64,000 nt of DNA from Herbidospora solisilvae (GTDB taxonomy: Bacteria > Actinomycetota > Actinomycetes > Streptosporangiales > Streptosporangiaceae): NCBI RefSeq assembly GCF_009901565.1, contig NZ_WXEW01000004.1, forward strand, positions 62,001 to 126,000. The letters are read 5' to 3'. The position numbers and the translations under genes are program-made. Under the pieces are notes generated by a model. That model saw nothing but the letters and a program-made list of their open reading frames with translations. It had not been told where the DNA came from and searched no databases. Every line of letters begins with the position of its first letter. Position 1 is the stretch's first letter. Shown one piece after another: positions 14,302 through 21,776 of the stretch.

Positions 14302-14861
14302 CTCGCCTGCCGCAGGTGCGCCAGCGCCCCGCTCCAGGCGACGATCTCGTCGAGCATGGTGGTCAGCGTCGCGACCTGGTAGTCGCTGGCGTTCAGCTTG
14401 GTGAAGTCGACGAAGTCGGTGAACATCGACAGCGCCACGTTGGTCCGCACGTCGGCGAGCTTGAGCTCCCCGCCGATCAGCCGCAGGTGCTCGGCCGCCC
14501 GCGCGCCGCCCACACCCCCGTAGGAGACGACGCCGAACGCCTTGTTGTTCCATTCGGCGAACAGGTAGTCGATGGCGTTCTTCAGCACGCCCGAGGTCGA
14601 GTGGTTGTACTCGGGCGTCACCATGACGAAGCCGTCGTAGGAGGCGATCTTCGCCGCCCACGCCTTGGTGTGGTCGTTCTTGTACTGGCCCATCAGCGGG
14701 GAGATGGGCTCGTCGAAGTGCGGGAGCGGGTAGTCGAGCAGGTCGATGATCTCGAACGTGGCGTCGGTGCGCTGGGACGCGTGTTCGTACACCCATCGGG
14801 CGACCTGCTCGCCGTTGCGGCCGGGCCGGGTGCTGCCGAGGATGATGCCGATGCGGGTCAT
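14298..14861 (-). CDS. NADPH-dependent FMN reductase
   Basis: Flavodoxin-like reductase of 187 aa. The FMN phosphate loop GSTRPGRNG is at residues 9–17 and the flavin-ring contact TPEYNHSTSGVLKNAIDYL is in the middle, typical of the NADPH-dependent FMN/quinone/azo reductase family. It probably reduces quinones or electrophiles in the cytosol. It lies downstream of an HxlR regulator on the same strand, with palindromes in the gap; HxlR proteins often control such reductases in response to quinones or aldehydes. Confidence 0.85.
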   Translation of the reverse strand: MTRIGIILGSTRPGRNGEQVARWVYEHASQRTDATFEIIDLLDYPLPHFDEPISPLMGQYKNDHTKAWAAKIASYDGFVMVTPEYNHSTSGVLKNAIDYLFAEWNNKAFGVVSYGGVGGARAAEHLRLIGGELKLADVRTNVALSMFTDFVDFTKLNASDYQVATLTTMLDEIVAWSGALAHLRQAS

Positions 14862-14922
14862 GGGGAGAGGTCCTCTCGCCGAAGGCGGCGATCATGCTCG
14901 CCACCTGCTCAGTAACTGATGA

Positions 14923-14951
14923 GTACTGAGTACACGGCGGTAACCGGTAAC
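14923..14951. promoter_or_regulatory. Candidate HxlR operator upstream of the FMN reductase
   Basis: GTACT-G-AGTAC (14923–14933) is a near-perfect palindrome. It is followed by GGTAACCGGTAAC (14939–14951), a tandem of the GGTAAC unit. The same GGTAACCG unit recurs in the hxlR promoter at 15439–15480. Shared motifs in both control regions suggest one regulator, most simply the HxlR protein. The assignment is inferred. Confidence 0.5.
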
Positions 14952-14989
14952 TTCAACTAAACCCGGTCACACCCAGTTGACCGACCCTG

Positions 14990-15412
14990 TCATTCCGGCT
15001 CGTCGTCGAGGTGGCCGGCGGCGGCGTCGAACGCGCGGCGGTTGGCGACGATCGTGTTCTGGTTGTCGGCGGCCCACTGGGCGAGGCCGATGACGGGGGC
15101 GGTGAGGGTGTGACCGAACGGCGTGACCTCGTATTCGACCCGGGGCGGTATCTCGGGGTAGATCGTGCGCTTGACGATGCCGTCGCGTTCGAGGTTGCGC
15201 AGCGTCAGGGTGAGCATCCGGCGGGAGATGCCCGGGGTGGTGTGGAGCAGTTCGGTGAAGCGCATCGACCCGGTGTCGAGCAGCCCGATCAGGATGAGGC
15301 TCCACTTGTCGCCGATCCGGTCGAGCACGGAACGGAAGACGTCGGGGTCGTGTTCGAGGCACAACTTCCCCATGGAACGCATGACACGGTCGGCCTCGAC
15401 CTCATGAGACAT
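14990..15412 (-). CDS. HxlR-family transcriptional regulator
   Basis: A 140-aa winged-helix regulator. The family hallmarks are visible: C near the N terminus (LCLEHDPDVFRSVLDRIGDKWS), then RFTELLHTTPGISRRMLTLTLRNLERDGIV and the wing RVEYEVTPFG. HxlR/DUF24 proteins sense aldehydes, quinones or thiol stress, often through that N-terminal Cys. The FMN reductase lies 128 bp downstream on the same strand and is the likely target. Confidence 0.9.
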   Translation of the reverse strand: MSHEVEADRVMRSMGKLCLEHDPDVFRSVLDRIGDKWSLILIGLLDTGSMRFTELLHTTPGISRRMLTLTLRNLERDGIVKRTIYPEIPPRVEYEVTPFGHTLTAPVIGLAQWAADNQNTIVANRRAFDAAAGHLDDEPE

Positions 15413-15438
15413 GGCGAAAACTCCCGCGGGTCGCTTTT

Positions 15439-15480
15439 TCGGTTACCGAACCTTACTTGAGGTGCGAAGTGGTAACCGAC
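15439..15480. promoter_or_regulatory. Candidate HxlR operators in the hxlR promoter
   Basis: TCGGTTACCGA (15439–15449) and GGTAACCGAC (15471–15480) are inverted copies of the GGTAACCG unit also present at 14938–14951. They lie 27 to 68 bases upstream of the hxlR start, where an autoregulator would bind. Confidence 0.5.
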
Positions 15481-15541
15481 CAGCTCGAACCACGGCGGCG
15501 TGCGTCCGGATGCGGCGGGGAAACGCATCCGGACGCCTGCG

Positions 15542-16003
15542 CTATCCCGCCATGGGCAGGGTCTCCTGGGTGGTCACGCCGAGGGTGGACTCGATGATGG
15601 TCACGAACGCCGTCGCCTCCGCGATGAGCTCCTCCGCGTCGTGGACGCTCACCAGGTGGACCAGCCCGGCCTCGGCCGCGGCGCGCTTCTTGGCGCTGAC
15701 GGCGAAGTAGGCGGCCCACTGGGACAGTTCGGGCTGGACTTCGGGAAGGAGCTCCCACGCGCTGCGCAGACGGCGGCGACGGCCGTCGATCGGCTGGGGA
15801 CGGGCGGCGAGGATGGCCGCGGCCGAACGGAGGGCGGCGAGGTGGGCGTGGATGTAGCGGTCGGCCGGGTTGCCCGCCTGTGCCGCGTCGGCGAGGCAGG
15901 CGCGTGCGTCGGTGAGATGCGCGAGGACGGTCCGCGACACCTTGGGCCCGCTGGCGGGCCCGGTCGGGGCGGCCCCGTGGCCGTTCTGCTGCGGTCCGGT
16001 CAT
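15542..16003 (-). CDS. SAV_6107-type HEPN-domain protein
   Basis: A 153-aa, mostly helical protein resembling the actinobacterial SAV_6107 HEPN family. The region TVLAHLTDARACLADAA, then the helix with DRYIHAHLAALRSAAAILA and a C-terminal helix fit the family. A strict HEPN Rx4–6H ribonuclease motif is not obvious, so RNase activity is not claimed. The ATG at 16003 has AGGAGG ten bases upstream, overruling the upstream in-frame start at 16033. The promoter (16231–16284) carries two LexA-type boxes, so the gene is probably DNA-damage induced. Biochemical role unknown. Confidence 0.72.
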   Translation of the reverse strand: MTGPQQNGHGAAPTGPASGPKVSRTVLAHLTDARACLADAAQAGNPADRYIHAHLAALRSAAAILAARPQPIDGRRRRLRSAWELLPEVQPELSQWAAYFAVSAKKRAAAEAGLVHLVSVHDAEELIAEATAFVTIIESTLGVTTQETLPMAG

Positions 16004-16230
16004 GGTGGTTCGGCCTCCTAAACGAGTGGCCACCGGCGGTCTCGTCGCCGGTCAGGGTCAACAGTCGCAGACCCCACCGACATTTCCGCCGGATCGGGCG
16101 GCCGGACGAGGAGCTTCCCCTCTCCCCGTCCGGCCCGAAGCTGTGGGGCCGCGACACCCGCCCTTCCGCCGATGGCCGGCGCCCGGACCCACGTGGTGAG
16201 AGCGAGCCGCGAGTCTCGCTCCCACCTTCA

Positions 16231-16284
16231 TCGAACATAGTTTCGACCAACATCAAAGTCAAGAAACTTCGAAAGCCCGTTCGA
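16231..16284 (-). promoter_or_regulatory. Promoter with two LexA/SOS boxes for the HEPN gene
   Basis: On the minus strand, -35 TTGACT (16262–16257) and -10 TATGTT (16239–16234) are separated by 17 bases. One box, TCGAAA-CTAT-GTTCGA (16246–16231), covers the -10. The second, TCGAAC-GGGC-TTTCGA (16284–16269), lies just upstream of the -35. Each differs from the actinobacterial SOS box TCGAAC-N4-GTTCGA at one position. The predicted transcript has a leader of about 220 bases with a GAGCGAG/CTCGCTC hairpin at 16200–16221 and no convincing extra gene; together with the terminator at 16313 this accounts for the gap 16004–16353. Confidence 0.7.
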
Positions 16285-16312
16285 TCAATCCGTGGCCGCG
16301 TACGGAAAAGGA

Positions 16313-16340
16313 AAAGGCCCCGCCGACGGGCGGGGCCTTT
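16313..16340 (-). terminator. Terminator of the L,D-transpeptidase gene
   Basis: Thirteen bases past the stop: a perfect 12-bp stem AAAGGCCCCGCC / GGCGGGGCCTTT with loop GACG. On the minus strand it is followed by TTCC and TTTTCC stretches, a good rho-independent signal. Confidence 0.9.
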
Positions 16341-16353
16341 CGAAGAGCGGGCG

Positions 16354-17127
16354 TCAGCGCCGGAACTTCCCGCGCACGTGCACCGGCACGCCCTTGCCCA
16401 GGAGGCCGGGAAGGACCTCCGCCACGTGCATCGGGAGGCGCACGCAGCCGTGCGAGGCCGGGTAGAGGGGGACCGACAACGCGCCGTGGAAGGCGATGCC
16501 GCCGTTGAAGAAGATCGGGTTGTAGAGCTGGCCCAGGTAGGACTTGTGCCAGCCGTCGCGCCGCCAGGTCGTCTTGAAGTTCCCCGTCGGGGTGCGGGCG
16601 TCGCCGGTGAACTTCTGGCGGGTGCCGTTCCAGGTCGCGTACTCCACGTAGGGGATGCCGCTGCCGCTGGAGATGTGCGAGATCAGCGTGATCCGGCCCT
16701 TGACGTACAGGACCAGGATCTGGGTCGTCAGGTTGACCTCGGCGCGGGTCGGCCTGCCGTTCGGGACCAGCACCTTGGGGAGCTTGGGGTTCTCCAGGGC
16801 GCGCCAGGTCTTCGACGCGATGGTGCTGGTCGGCTTGATGCCGTTGACCTTCTGGAAGGCCCAGACGGCCGACTGCGTGGCGCCGCCGTAGCGCCCGTCG
16901 ATCTTGCCGGGCAGGTAGCCCAGTTCCTTCAGGCGCGTCTGCAGGATCTTGACGACGCCGCCCTTCGCGCCGATCTTCAGCGTCTTGCCGGGTGAGACCC
17001 AGCCGGGAGCCGCCTGTACGGTCTGCTGCGCGGCCACCGGCGCCGCCATGGCCGGTGGTGATATCGCCAGCACGGCCCCCGCCGTGACCACAGCGGCGGC
17101 GACAGCCAGGTGCTGCCGAACCCCCAT
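16354..17127 (-). CDS. L,D-transpeptidase with peptidoglycan-binding domain
   Basis: Exported cell-wall enzyme that makes 3-3 cross-links or anchors proteins to peptidoglycan. The 257-aa protein has a signal peptide (hydrophobic 8–29, AMAA end), a PG_binding_1 domain (about 44–112, with VVKILQTRLKELGYLPGKIDGRYG) and a YkuD domain (about 127–255). The catalytic motif is H214 followed by SHGCVR (225–230), with nucleophile Cys228. The ATG at 17127 has GGAGGGG nine bases upstream; longer in-frame starts precede the signal peptide and are rejected. Divergent from the YbaK-type gene. Confidence 0.92.
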   Translation of the reverse strand: MGVRQHLAVAAAVVTAGAVLAISPPAMAAPVAAQQTVQAAPGWVSPGKTLKIGAKGGVVKILQTRLKELGYLPGKIDGRYGGATQSAVWAFQKVNGIKPTSTIASKTWRALENPKLPKVLVPNGRPTRAEVNLTTQILVLYVKGRITLISHISSGSGIPYVEYATWNGTRQKFTGDARTPTGNFKTTWRRDGWHKSYLGQLYNPIFFNGGIAFHGALSVPLYPASHGCVRLPMHVAEVLPGLLGKGVPVHVRGKFRR

Positions 17128-17259
17128 TGCTACCAACCCCTCCAAAAGTGCACAAGCTCGGGTCAAAGGACCATAACCCAAGGGTCGATTGGTCCAAGTG
17201 GGAGGCATGGTGTCGTTATCAACACGCCATGTCCCTTCCGATCTGTTTAGAGTTGGCGC

Positions 17260-17736
17260 GTGCCAGAAAAGTTGCCGCCGAGCGCTGTCCATATCGCCGG
17301 AATCCTCCGCGCCCACGGGGCCACGGGAGAGGTCGTGCTCCTGGAGGACGCGGCGCCGACCGCCGCGACGGCCGCCGCCCAGCTCGGGTGTGAGGTCGGC
17401 GCGATCGCCAACAGCCTCGTGTTCGACGCCGACGGCGCCCCGCTGCTGGTGCTGACCAGCGGCGCCCACCGCGTCGACACCGGCCTGGTCGCCTCACTGC
17501 TCGGAGTGGCGAAGGTACGCCGGGCAAGCCCCGAGTTCGTGCGCGAGCACACCGGGCACCCCATCGGCGGGGTGGCGCCCATCGGGCACCCGGCCCCGGT
17601 GCGCACCGTCGTCGACACCTGGCTCGGCAAGCACCCCGTCGTCTGGGCCGCCGCCGGTCACCCCCACACGGTCTTCCCGACGACGTTCGACGAGCTCGTC
17701 GCCCTGACCGGGGGTACACCCGCCGACGTGGCGTGA
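17260..17736 (+). CDS. YbaK/ProX-type aminoacyl-tRNA deacylase
   Basis: A 158-aa single-domain protein of the YbaK/aaRS-associated superfamily, which hydrolyses mischarged tRNA in trans. Visible features are the conserved N-terminal EVGAIANSLVF strand/helix, a HRVD segment, and the glycine-rich GHPIGGVAPIGHP loop that is the family signature. The exact tRNA substrate cannot be predicted. Start is GTG at 17260. A GNAT gene follows after 27 bases. Confidence 0.85.
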   Translation: MPEKLPPSAVHIAGILRAHGATGEVVLLEDAAPTAATAAAQLGCEVGAIANSLVFDADGAPLLVLTSGAHRVDTGLVASLLGVAKVRRASPEFVREHTGHPIGGVAPIGHPAPVRTVVDTWLGKHPVVWAAAGHPHTVFPTTFDELVALTGGTPADVA

Positions 17737-17763
17737 TCGGTTAGGGTGCGGAGGATGATCGAG

Positions 17764-18309
17764 ATGCGCCGGGTGGGGCCCGAGAGCTTCACCTCGGAAC
17801 TGCGCACGGTCCTGGGCATCTACACCGCCGCCATGCGCCCGCCGCCCGACCAGTTGTCGGGGCGGCTGGCCATAATGCGCAACCACACCACCTATCCGGC
17901 CTTCGCCGGGGTGCTGGCCATGACGGAGCACGAGGAGATCGCCGGGTTCGCCTACGGCTTCCACGGCGCCCACGGCCAGTGGTGGCACGACGTGGTCAAA
18001 CGGGCCCTGTTCGAACGAGCGGGCCCTCTGGTGGCCGACGACTGGTTCGGCGACGCGCTGGAGCTGGCCGAGATCCACGTCCACCCCGACCACCAGAGCA
18101 AGGGCATCGGCCGCCGCATGATCCACACGATGTGCGCGGGGCGTCCGGAACGCACGGCCGTGCTCTCGACCCACGACGCCCCGACGGCGGCCCGCCACCT
18201 CTACGCGAGCCTCGGCTTCTACGACCTGATGACGGCCTTCGCCTTCCCGGGCGGCTCGGAGCTCTACGCCATCGCCGGCGCCCGCCTCCCCCTCGCGCCG
18301 CCCGCCTAG
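17764..18309 (+). CDS. GNAT-family N-acetyltransferase
   Basis: A 181-aa acetyltransferase. The acetyl-CoA motif is LAEIHVHPDHQSKGIGRRMIH (R/Q-x-x-G-x-G/A core QSKGIGRR), followed by AARHLYASLGFYDL. The substrate is unknown. GGAGG at 17750–17754 is nine bases before the ATG at 17764, so I prefer that start over the ATG at 17755 and the GTG at 17746. The small double-glycine peptide gene lies 86 bp downstream on the same strand. Confidence 0.85.
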   Translation: MRRVGPESFTSELRTVLGIYTAAMRPPPDQLSGRLAIMRNHTTYPAFAGVLAMTEHEEIAGFAYGFHGAHGQWWHDVVKRALFERAGPLVADDWFGDALELAEIHVHPDHQSKGIGRRMIHTMCAGRPERTAVLSTHDAPTAARHLYASLGFYDLMTAFAFPGGSELYAIAGARLPLAPPA

Positions 18310-18395
18310 AGACGTTCCGCAGTGACCCTCAAGACACTTGCAAGATCGTTTTGGCAGCGTGGACGCGACCGGTCCACCTCACCCAAGGGGTTCAC

Positions 18396-18527
18396 ATGAG
18401 CGATTTCGCCTCCTCCGCCCGACAGCTCGACGAAAGCGAGCTCGCCGAGATCACCGGCGGCCACGCCCCCGACTACAACTGGGCGGAGTGGGACTGGCGC
18501 GACGCCGTGATGTGCGCTCTGCCGTAG
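18396..18527 (+). CDS. Small peptide with double-glycine leader (RiPP/bacteriocin-like precursor)
   Basis: A 43-codon gene. Residues 11–22, LDESELAEITGG, match the double-glycine leader pattern L-x-x-x-E-L-x-x-I-x-G-G used by class II bacteriocins and related ribosomal peptides. The 21-residue remainder is unusual: HAPDYNWAEWDWRDA then VMCALP, with three Trp, several Asp/Glu and one Cys. AAGGGG five bases before the ATG and a strong terminator directly after the stop support a real gene. No C39-peptidase transporter, maturase or immunity gene is adjacent; the neighbours are a GNAT enzyme and metF. Function unknown. Confidence 0.7.
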   Translation: MSDFASSARQLDESELAEITGGHAPDYNWAEWDWRDAVMCALP

Positions 18528-18534
18528 TCATGCG

Positions 18535-18571
18535 AAAGGCGGGGCCGTCCGGGTGGACGGCCCCGCCTTTT
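18535..18571. terminator. Bidirectional terminator between the small peptide gene and metF
   Basis: A perfect 16-bp stem AAAGGCGGGGCCGTCC / GGACGGCCCCGCCTTT with loop GGGT and a trailing T, starting seven bases after the peptide gene stop. It serves both the peptide gene and the convergent metF, whose stop is five bases away. Confidence 0.9.
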
Positions 18572-18575
18572 CGTC

Positions 18576-19496
18576 TCAGACCACCGGGACGGCCGGCATC
18601 AGCGCCTGGTAGACCTCGCGCGTCGCGTTCGACCGGTTGAACGTGATGAAGTGGATGCCCGGAGCGCCCTCGTCGAGCAGGCGGCGGCACAACTTCACGC
18701 CGTGCTCGATGCCGAGCTGGTAGACGGCGTCCGGGTCGTCTTTGACCCGCTCGAAGCGCTCGGCCACCTTCGCCGGGAACGGCGCCCCGGATAGCTGCTC
18801 GGAGCGGGCGATCGTGGCGAACCTGGTGACCGGCATGATGCCGGGGATGATCGGCGTGTCGCAGCCCGACGCCGCGACCCGGTCGCGCAGCCGCAGGTAG
18901 TCGTCGGCCTCGAAGAACATCTGGGTGATCGCGTAGTCGGCGCCGGCCCGGCACTTGCGCACGAAGTAGTCGACGTCGGACTCGATCGACGGCGACCGGG
19001 GGTGCTTGTAGGGGAAGGCCGCCACCCCCACGCAGAACTCGCCCGACTGACGGATCAGCCGAACCAGGTCTTCGGCGTAGTGGACGCCCTCCGGATGGGC
19101 GATCCACTCGCCCATCGGGTCGCCGGGCGGGTCGCCCCGGACGGCCAGGATGTTGCGCACGCCCGCGTCGGCGAAGCGGCCGATGAGGTGGCGCAGTTCG
19201 CGGACCGAGTGGTTGACGGCGGTGAAGTGGGCGACCGGCGTCAGCGTCGTGCTGTGGGCGATGCGTTCGACGATGTCGACGGTCCGGTCGCGGGTGGAGC
19301 CGCCCGCGCCATAGGTGACCGAGACGAAGGTCGGCTTCAGCGACTCCAGTTCCCGGATCACCCGCCAGAGCTGACGTTCCGCCTCGGGTGTCTTGGGCGG
19401 CATGAACTCGAACGAGAACGACCGCTCGCCCGCCGCGAGCAGTTCCCTCACGGTGGCGACACGGTCGGGAAAGCGTGAGGGGAGACCCAGAGCCAT
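18576..19496 (-). CDS. metF: Methylenetetrahydrofolate reductase
   Basis: Reduces 5,10-methylene-THF to 5-methyl-THF for methionine synthesis, FAD-dependent. The 306-aa TIM barrel shows SFEFMPPKT near the N terminus (the catalytic Glu region), [24 protein letters not shown] and [15 protein letters not shown], all MTHFR signatures. Its neighbour across a short divergent gap is a polyprenyl synthase; a MetF-like gene beside a polyprenyl synthase also occurs in M. tuberculosis (Rv2172c–Rv2173). Confidence 0.95.
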   Translation of the reverse strand: MALGLPSRFPDRVATVRELLAAGERSFSFEFMPPKTPEAERQLWRVIRELESLKPTFVSVTYGAGGSTRDRTVDIVERIAHSTTLTPVAHFTAVNHSVRELRHLIGRFADAGVRNILAVRGDPPGDPMGEWIAHPEGVHYAEDLVRLIRQSGEFCVGVAAFPYKHPRSPSIESDVDYFVRKCRAGADYAITQMFFEADDYLRLRDRVAASGCDTPIIPGIMPVTRFATIARSEQLSGAPFPAKVAERFERVKDDPDAVYQLGIEHGVKLCRRLLDEGAPGIHFITFNRSNATREVYQALMPAVPVV

Positions 19497-19625
19497 GCGG
19501 CCAAGGTTACTAGTCCCGCCGGAAAGTCGGCGGAAACCGTCTTACCGGATGATCAAATCTCGGCTCACCCGTCACAAACACCCCGCCAGATGAACGAATC
19601 GATCACCTGCAGATACCCTCATTAC

Positions 19626-20693
19626 ATGACAAATGCCACCGCGCCTTTGGACTTCATCCGTCCCGAGGTCGACCAGGCCCTCCAGCGCTTCGTCGACCGC
19701 CGCCGGGCGGCCTTCGACGATCCCGACCTGGCGGCCGTACTGGGCGCGGTGCGCGACTTCCTGGCGGGGGGCAAGCGGCTGCGGCCCGCCTTCTGCTACT
19801 GGGGCTGGCGGGCCGCCGGAGGCGCCGACGACCCCGGCGTGATCTCCGCCGCGTCGGCGCTGGAGCTGCTCCAGGCCAGCGCGCTCGTCCACGACGACGT
19901 GATGGACTCCAGCGACATGCGGCGCGGCATGCCCTCGGCGCACCGGCGGTTCGAGAAGCTGCACGTCGACTCCGGGTGGCACGGGTCGGCGGTGCAGTTC
20001 GGGGAGGGCGCGGCGATCCTGGTCGGGAACCTGCTGCTGATCTGGTCGGGCGAGTTGTGGCGGACCTCCGGCCTGCCCGCCGAGAGCCTCGCGGCGGCGC
20101 AGCCCGTCTTCGACCACATGCTGACCGAGCTGATGAACGGCCAGTACCTCGACCTGCTGGCGCAGGCCCACGGCGAGAACTCCTTCGAGAGCGCGCGGCG
20201 GGTGGCCCTGTTCAAGAGCGGCAAGTACTCCGTCGAGCACCCGCTGCGCCTGGGCATGATCCTGGCGGCCCAGTCGCGCGAGCCGTGGATCGACCAGGTC
20301 TGCGCGGGCTACGGGCAGAACGTCGGCATCGCCTTCCAGCTGCGCGACGACGTCCTGGGCGTCTTCGGCGACCCCGCCGAGACCGGCAAGCCCGCAGGCG
20401 ACGACCTCCGCGAGGGCAAGCGCACGATGCTCATCGCGCGCACCCTGGAGCTGGCCTCCCCCGCCCAGGCCCGTTCGGTGCGCGCCCTCGTGGGCGACCC
20501 CAAGCTCGACGAGGAGGGCGTGGCCACCCTCCGGGCCGTCATCGAGGACACCGGCGCCCTGGCCTCGGCCGAGGAGCTCATCACGACGTACGTGAAGGAG
20601 GCCGTGGCCGTCCTGGACGCGGCCCCCATCGAGGCGGAGGCCCGCGAGGCGCTCAAGGCGCTGGCCATCGCGGCGACCACCCGCCGCAACTAG
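19626..20693 (+). CDS. Trans-polyprenyl diphosphate synthase (GGPP/FPP-type)
   Basis: Elongates allylic diphosphates with IPP. The 355-aa all-helical protein has the first aspartate motif DDVMD at 90–94 and the second DDVLG at 241–245 in [13 protein letters not shown], plus GGKRLRP at 48–54. It resembles IdsA-type geranylgeranyl/farnesyl synthases. The lone large residues before the first motif do not let me fix chain length. The ATG at 19626 follows TACCCT (19614–19619) by six bases, which would fit a leaderless message; an ATG at 19590 is the alternative. Converges on thiE with a four-base overlap. Confidence 0.9.
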   Translation: MTNATAPLDFIRPEVDQALQRFVDRRRAAFDDPDLAAVLGAVRDFLAGGKRLRPAFCYWGWRAAGGADDPGVISAASALELLQASALVHDDVMDSSDMRRGMPSAHRRFEKLHVDSGWHGSAVQFGEGAAILVGNLLLIWSGELWRTSGLPAESLAAAQPVFDHMLTELMNGQYLDLLAQAHGENSFESARRVALFKSGKYSVEHPLRLGMILAAQSREPWIDQVCAGYGQNVGIAFQLRDDVLGVFGDPAETGKPAGDDLREGKRTMLIARTLELASPAQARSVRALVGDPKLDEEGVATLRAVIEDTGALASAEELITTYVKEAVAVLDAAPIEAEAREALKALAIAATTRRN

Positions 20694-21343
20694 GCCCGCA
20701 GGCGGCGGGCGAACTCCCCTGCGGCGGCCTTGGGGTCGGCGGCCTCGGTGATGGCGCGCACGACCACGACCCGCGTCGCCCCCTGGGCCAGCACCTCGTC
20801 GAGGTTGCCCAGGTCGATGCCGCCGATGGCGAACCACGGCCGGTCGGAGGGCACGCCCGAGGCGTGCGCGAGGAGGGGCAGGCCCGGCGCCGGGCGTCCC
20901 GGCTTCGTCGGGGTCGGCCAGGTGGGCCCGCAGCAGTAGTAGTCGACGCCCGGCTCGGTCGAGGCGGCCGTGGCCTCGACGGCGGAGTGGGTCGAGCGGC
21001 CGATCAGCATGCCGGCCCCGACGATCTCCCGGGCGAGCGGCACCGGCAGGTCGTCCTGCCCCAGGTGGAGCACGTCGGCCCCCGCCGCGTAGGCGATGTC
21101 CGCGCGGTCGTTGACCGCCAGCAGCGCGCCGTGCCGGTCACAGGCCGCGCGGAACACCTCGAGCAGGGACAGCTCCTCCCGGGCCTCCAGGCCCTTCTCC
21201 CGGAGCTGGACGATGTCCACCCCGCCGGAGAGCGCCGCGTCGAGGAACTCGACCAGGTCGCCGCGCTCCCGGCGGCCGTCGGTGCACAGATAGAGGCGTG
21301 AGTCGGCGAGTCTGCGCCGGGAGGAGTCGGTCACCCGACCCAC
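20690..21343 (-). CDS. thiE: Thiamine-phosphate synthase
   Basis: Couples HMP-PP with thiazole phosphate to give thiamine phosphate. The 217-aa TIM barrel contains [40 protein letters not shown], the phosphate-binding GRSTHS and AIGGI segments, all ThiE signatures. The usual carboxylate kinase-loop motif is present as [12 protein letters not shown]. It is transcribed away from thiO-thiS-thiG and is not downstream of the TPP riboswitch, so it may escape that control. Confidence 0.93.
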   Translation of the reverse strand: MGRVTDSSRRRLADSRLYLCTDGRRERGDLVEFLDAALSGGVDIVQLREKGLEAREELSLLEVFRAACDRHGALLAVNDRADIAYAAGADVLHLGQDDLPVPLAREIVGAGMLIGRSTHSAVEATAASTEPGVDYYCCGPTWPTPTKPGRPAPGLPLLAHASGVPSDRPWFAIGGIDLGNLDEVLAQGATRVVVVRAITEAADPKAAAGEFARRLRA

Positions 21344-21358
21344 GATGTCATGGGCCGG

Positions 21359-21733
21359 CTAGAACCCGAGCGCCTGGGCCCTGCGCTTCACCTCGGTGTG
21401 GCGGCCGGCCTTGATGGCGTCGATCGGGGCGCCGGGCAGCGACTCGTCGGGGGTGAACAACCACCGGATCGACTCGACCTCGCTGTAGCCCGCGTCGGCG
21501 AGCACGGTCAGCGTGCCGGGAAGGCCCTTGATCACGTCGTCTCCGGCGATGAAGACCGCCGGGATCTGGGGCTCGCCACCGCCTCTGCGGGCGCCCACGA
21601 GCTTCTTGTCCTTGATGAGCTGCTTCGCCCTGCCGATGCTGAGCTGGAGCTTCTTCGCGACTTCCGAGAGAGGGAGCCACTCCCCCACGAGCTGGTCGGT
21701 GTCTCGGTCGATCTGCGCAACTGTAAGCGTCAC
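21359..21733 (-). CDS. Rv2175c-like DNA-binding protein
   Basis: A 124-aa protein similar to M. tuberculosis Rv2175c, a winged-helix DNA-binding protein phosphorylated by PknL. The N-terminal half has a helix-turn-helix (EWLPLSEVAKKLQLSIGRAKQLIKDKKLVGARR, split here only to describe it), and the C-terminal half has the conserved ALVG-like dimer region ending in RRAQALGF. It lies 15 bases upstream of thiE. A PASTA kinase of the PknL type is 3.5 kb to the right, so a kinase–substrate link is plausible. Confidence 0.85.
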   Translation of the reverse strand: MTLTVAQIDRDTDQLVGEWLPLSEVAKKLQLSIGRAKQLIKDKKLVGARRGGGEPQIPAVFIAGDDVIKGLPGTLTVLADAGYSEVESIRWLFTPDESLPGAPIDAIKAGRHTEVKRRAQALGF

Positions 21734-21776
21734 GAATCCACCATTACCACACGTCCGCCACCATGAAACACCCAGT

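Noticed and set aside
12162-14915. A 917-codon plus-strand open frame across arcA and the Usp gene
   Set aside because: Arg/Pro/Gly shadow in another frame; arcA and Usp have clear catalytic or nucleotide-binding motifs.
16004-16230. A possible second small gene in the HEPN leader
   Set aside because: The only frames are Arg-rich without a ribosome site and without recognisable similarity.
15453-16262. A 269-codon minus-strand frame covering the HEPN promoter region
   Set aside because: It runs through the promoter elements and ends in another frame of the HEPN gene; Arg/Pro-rich and without homology.
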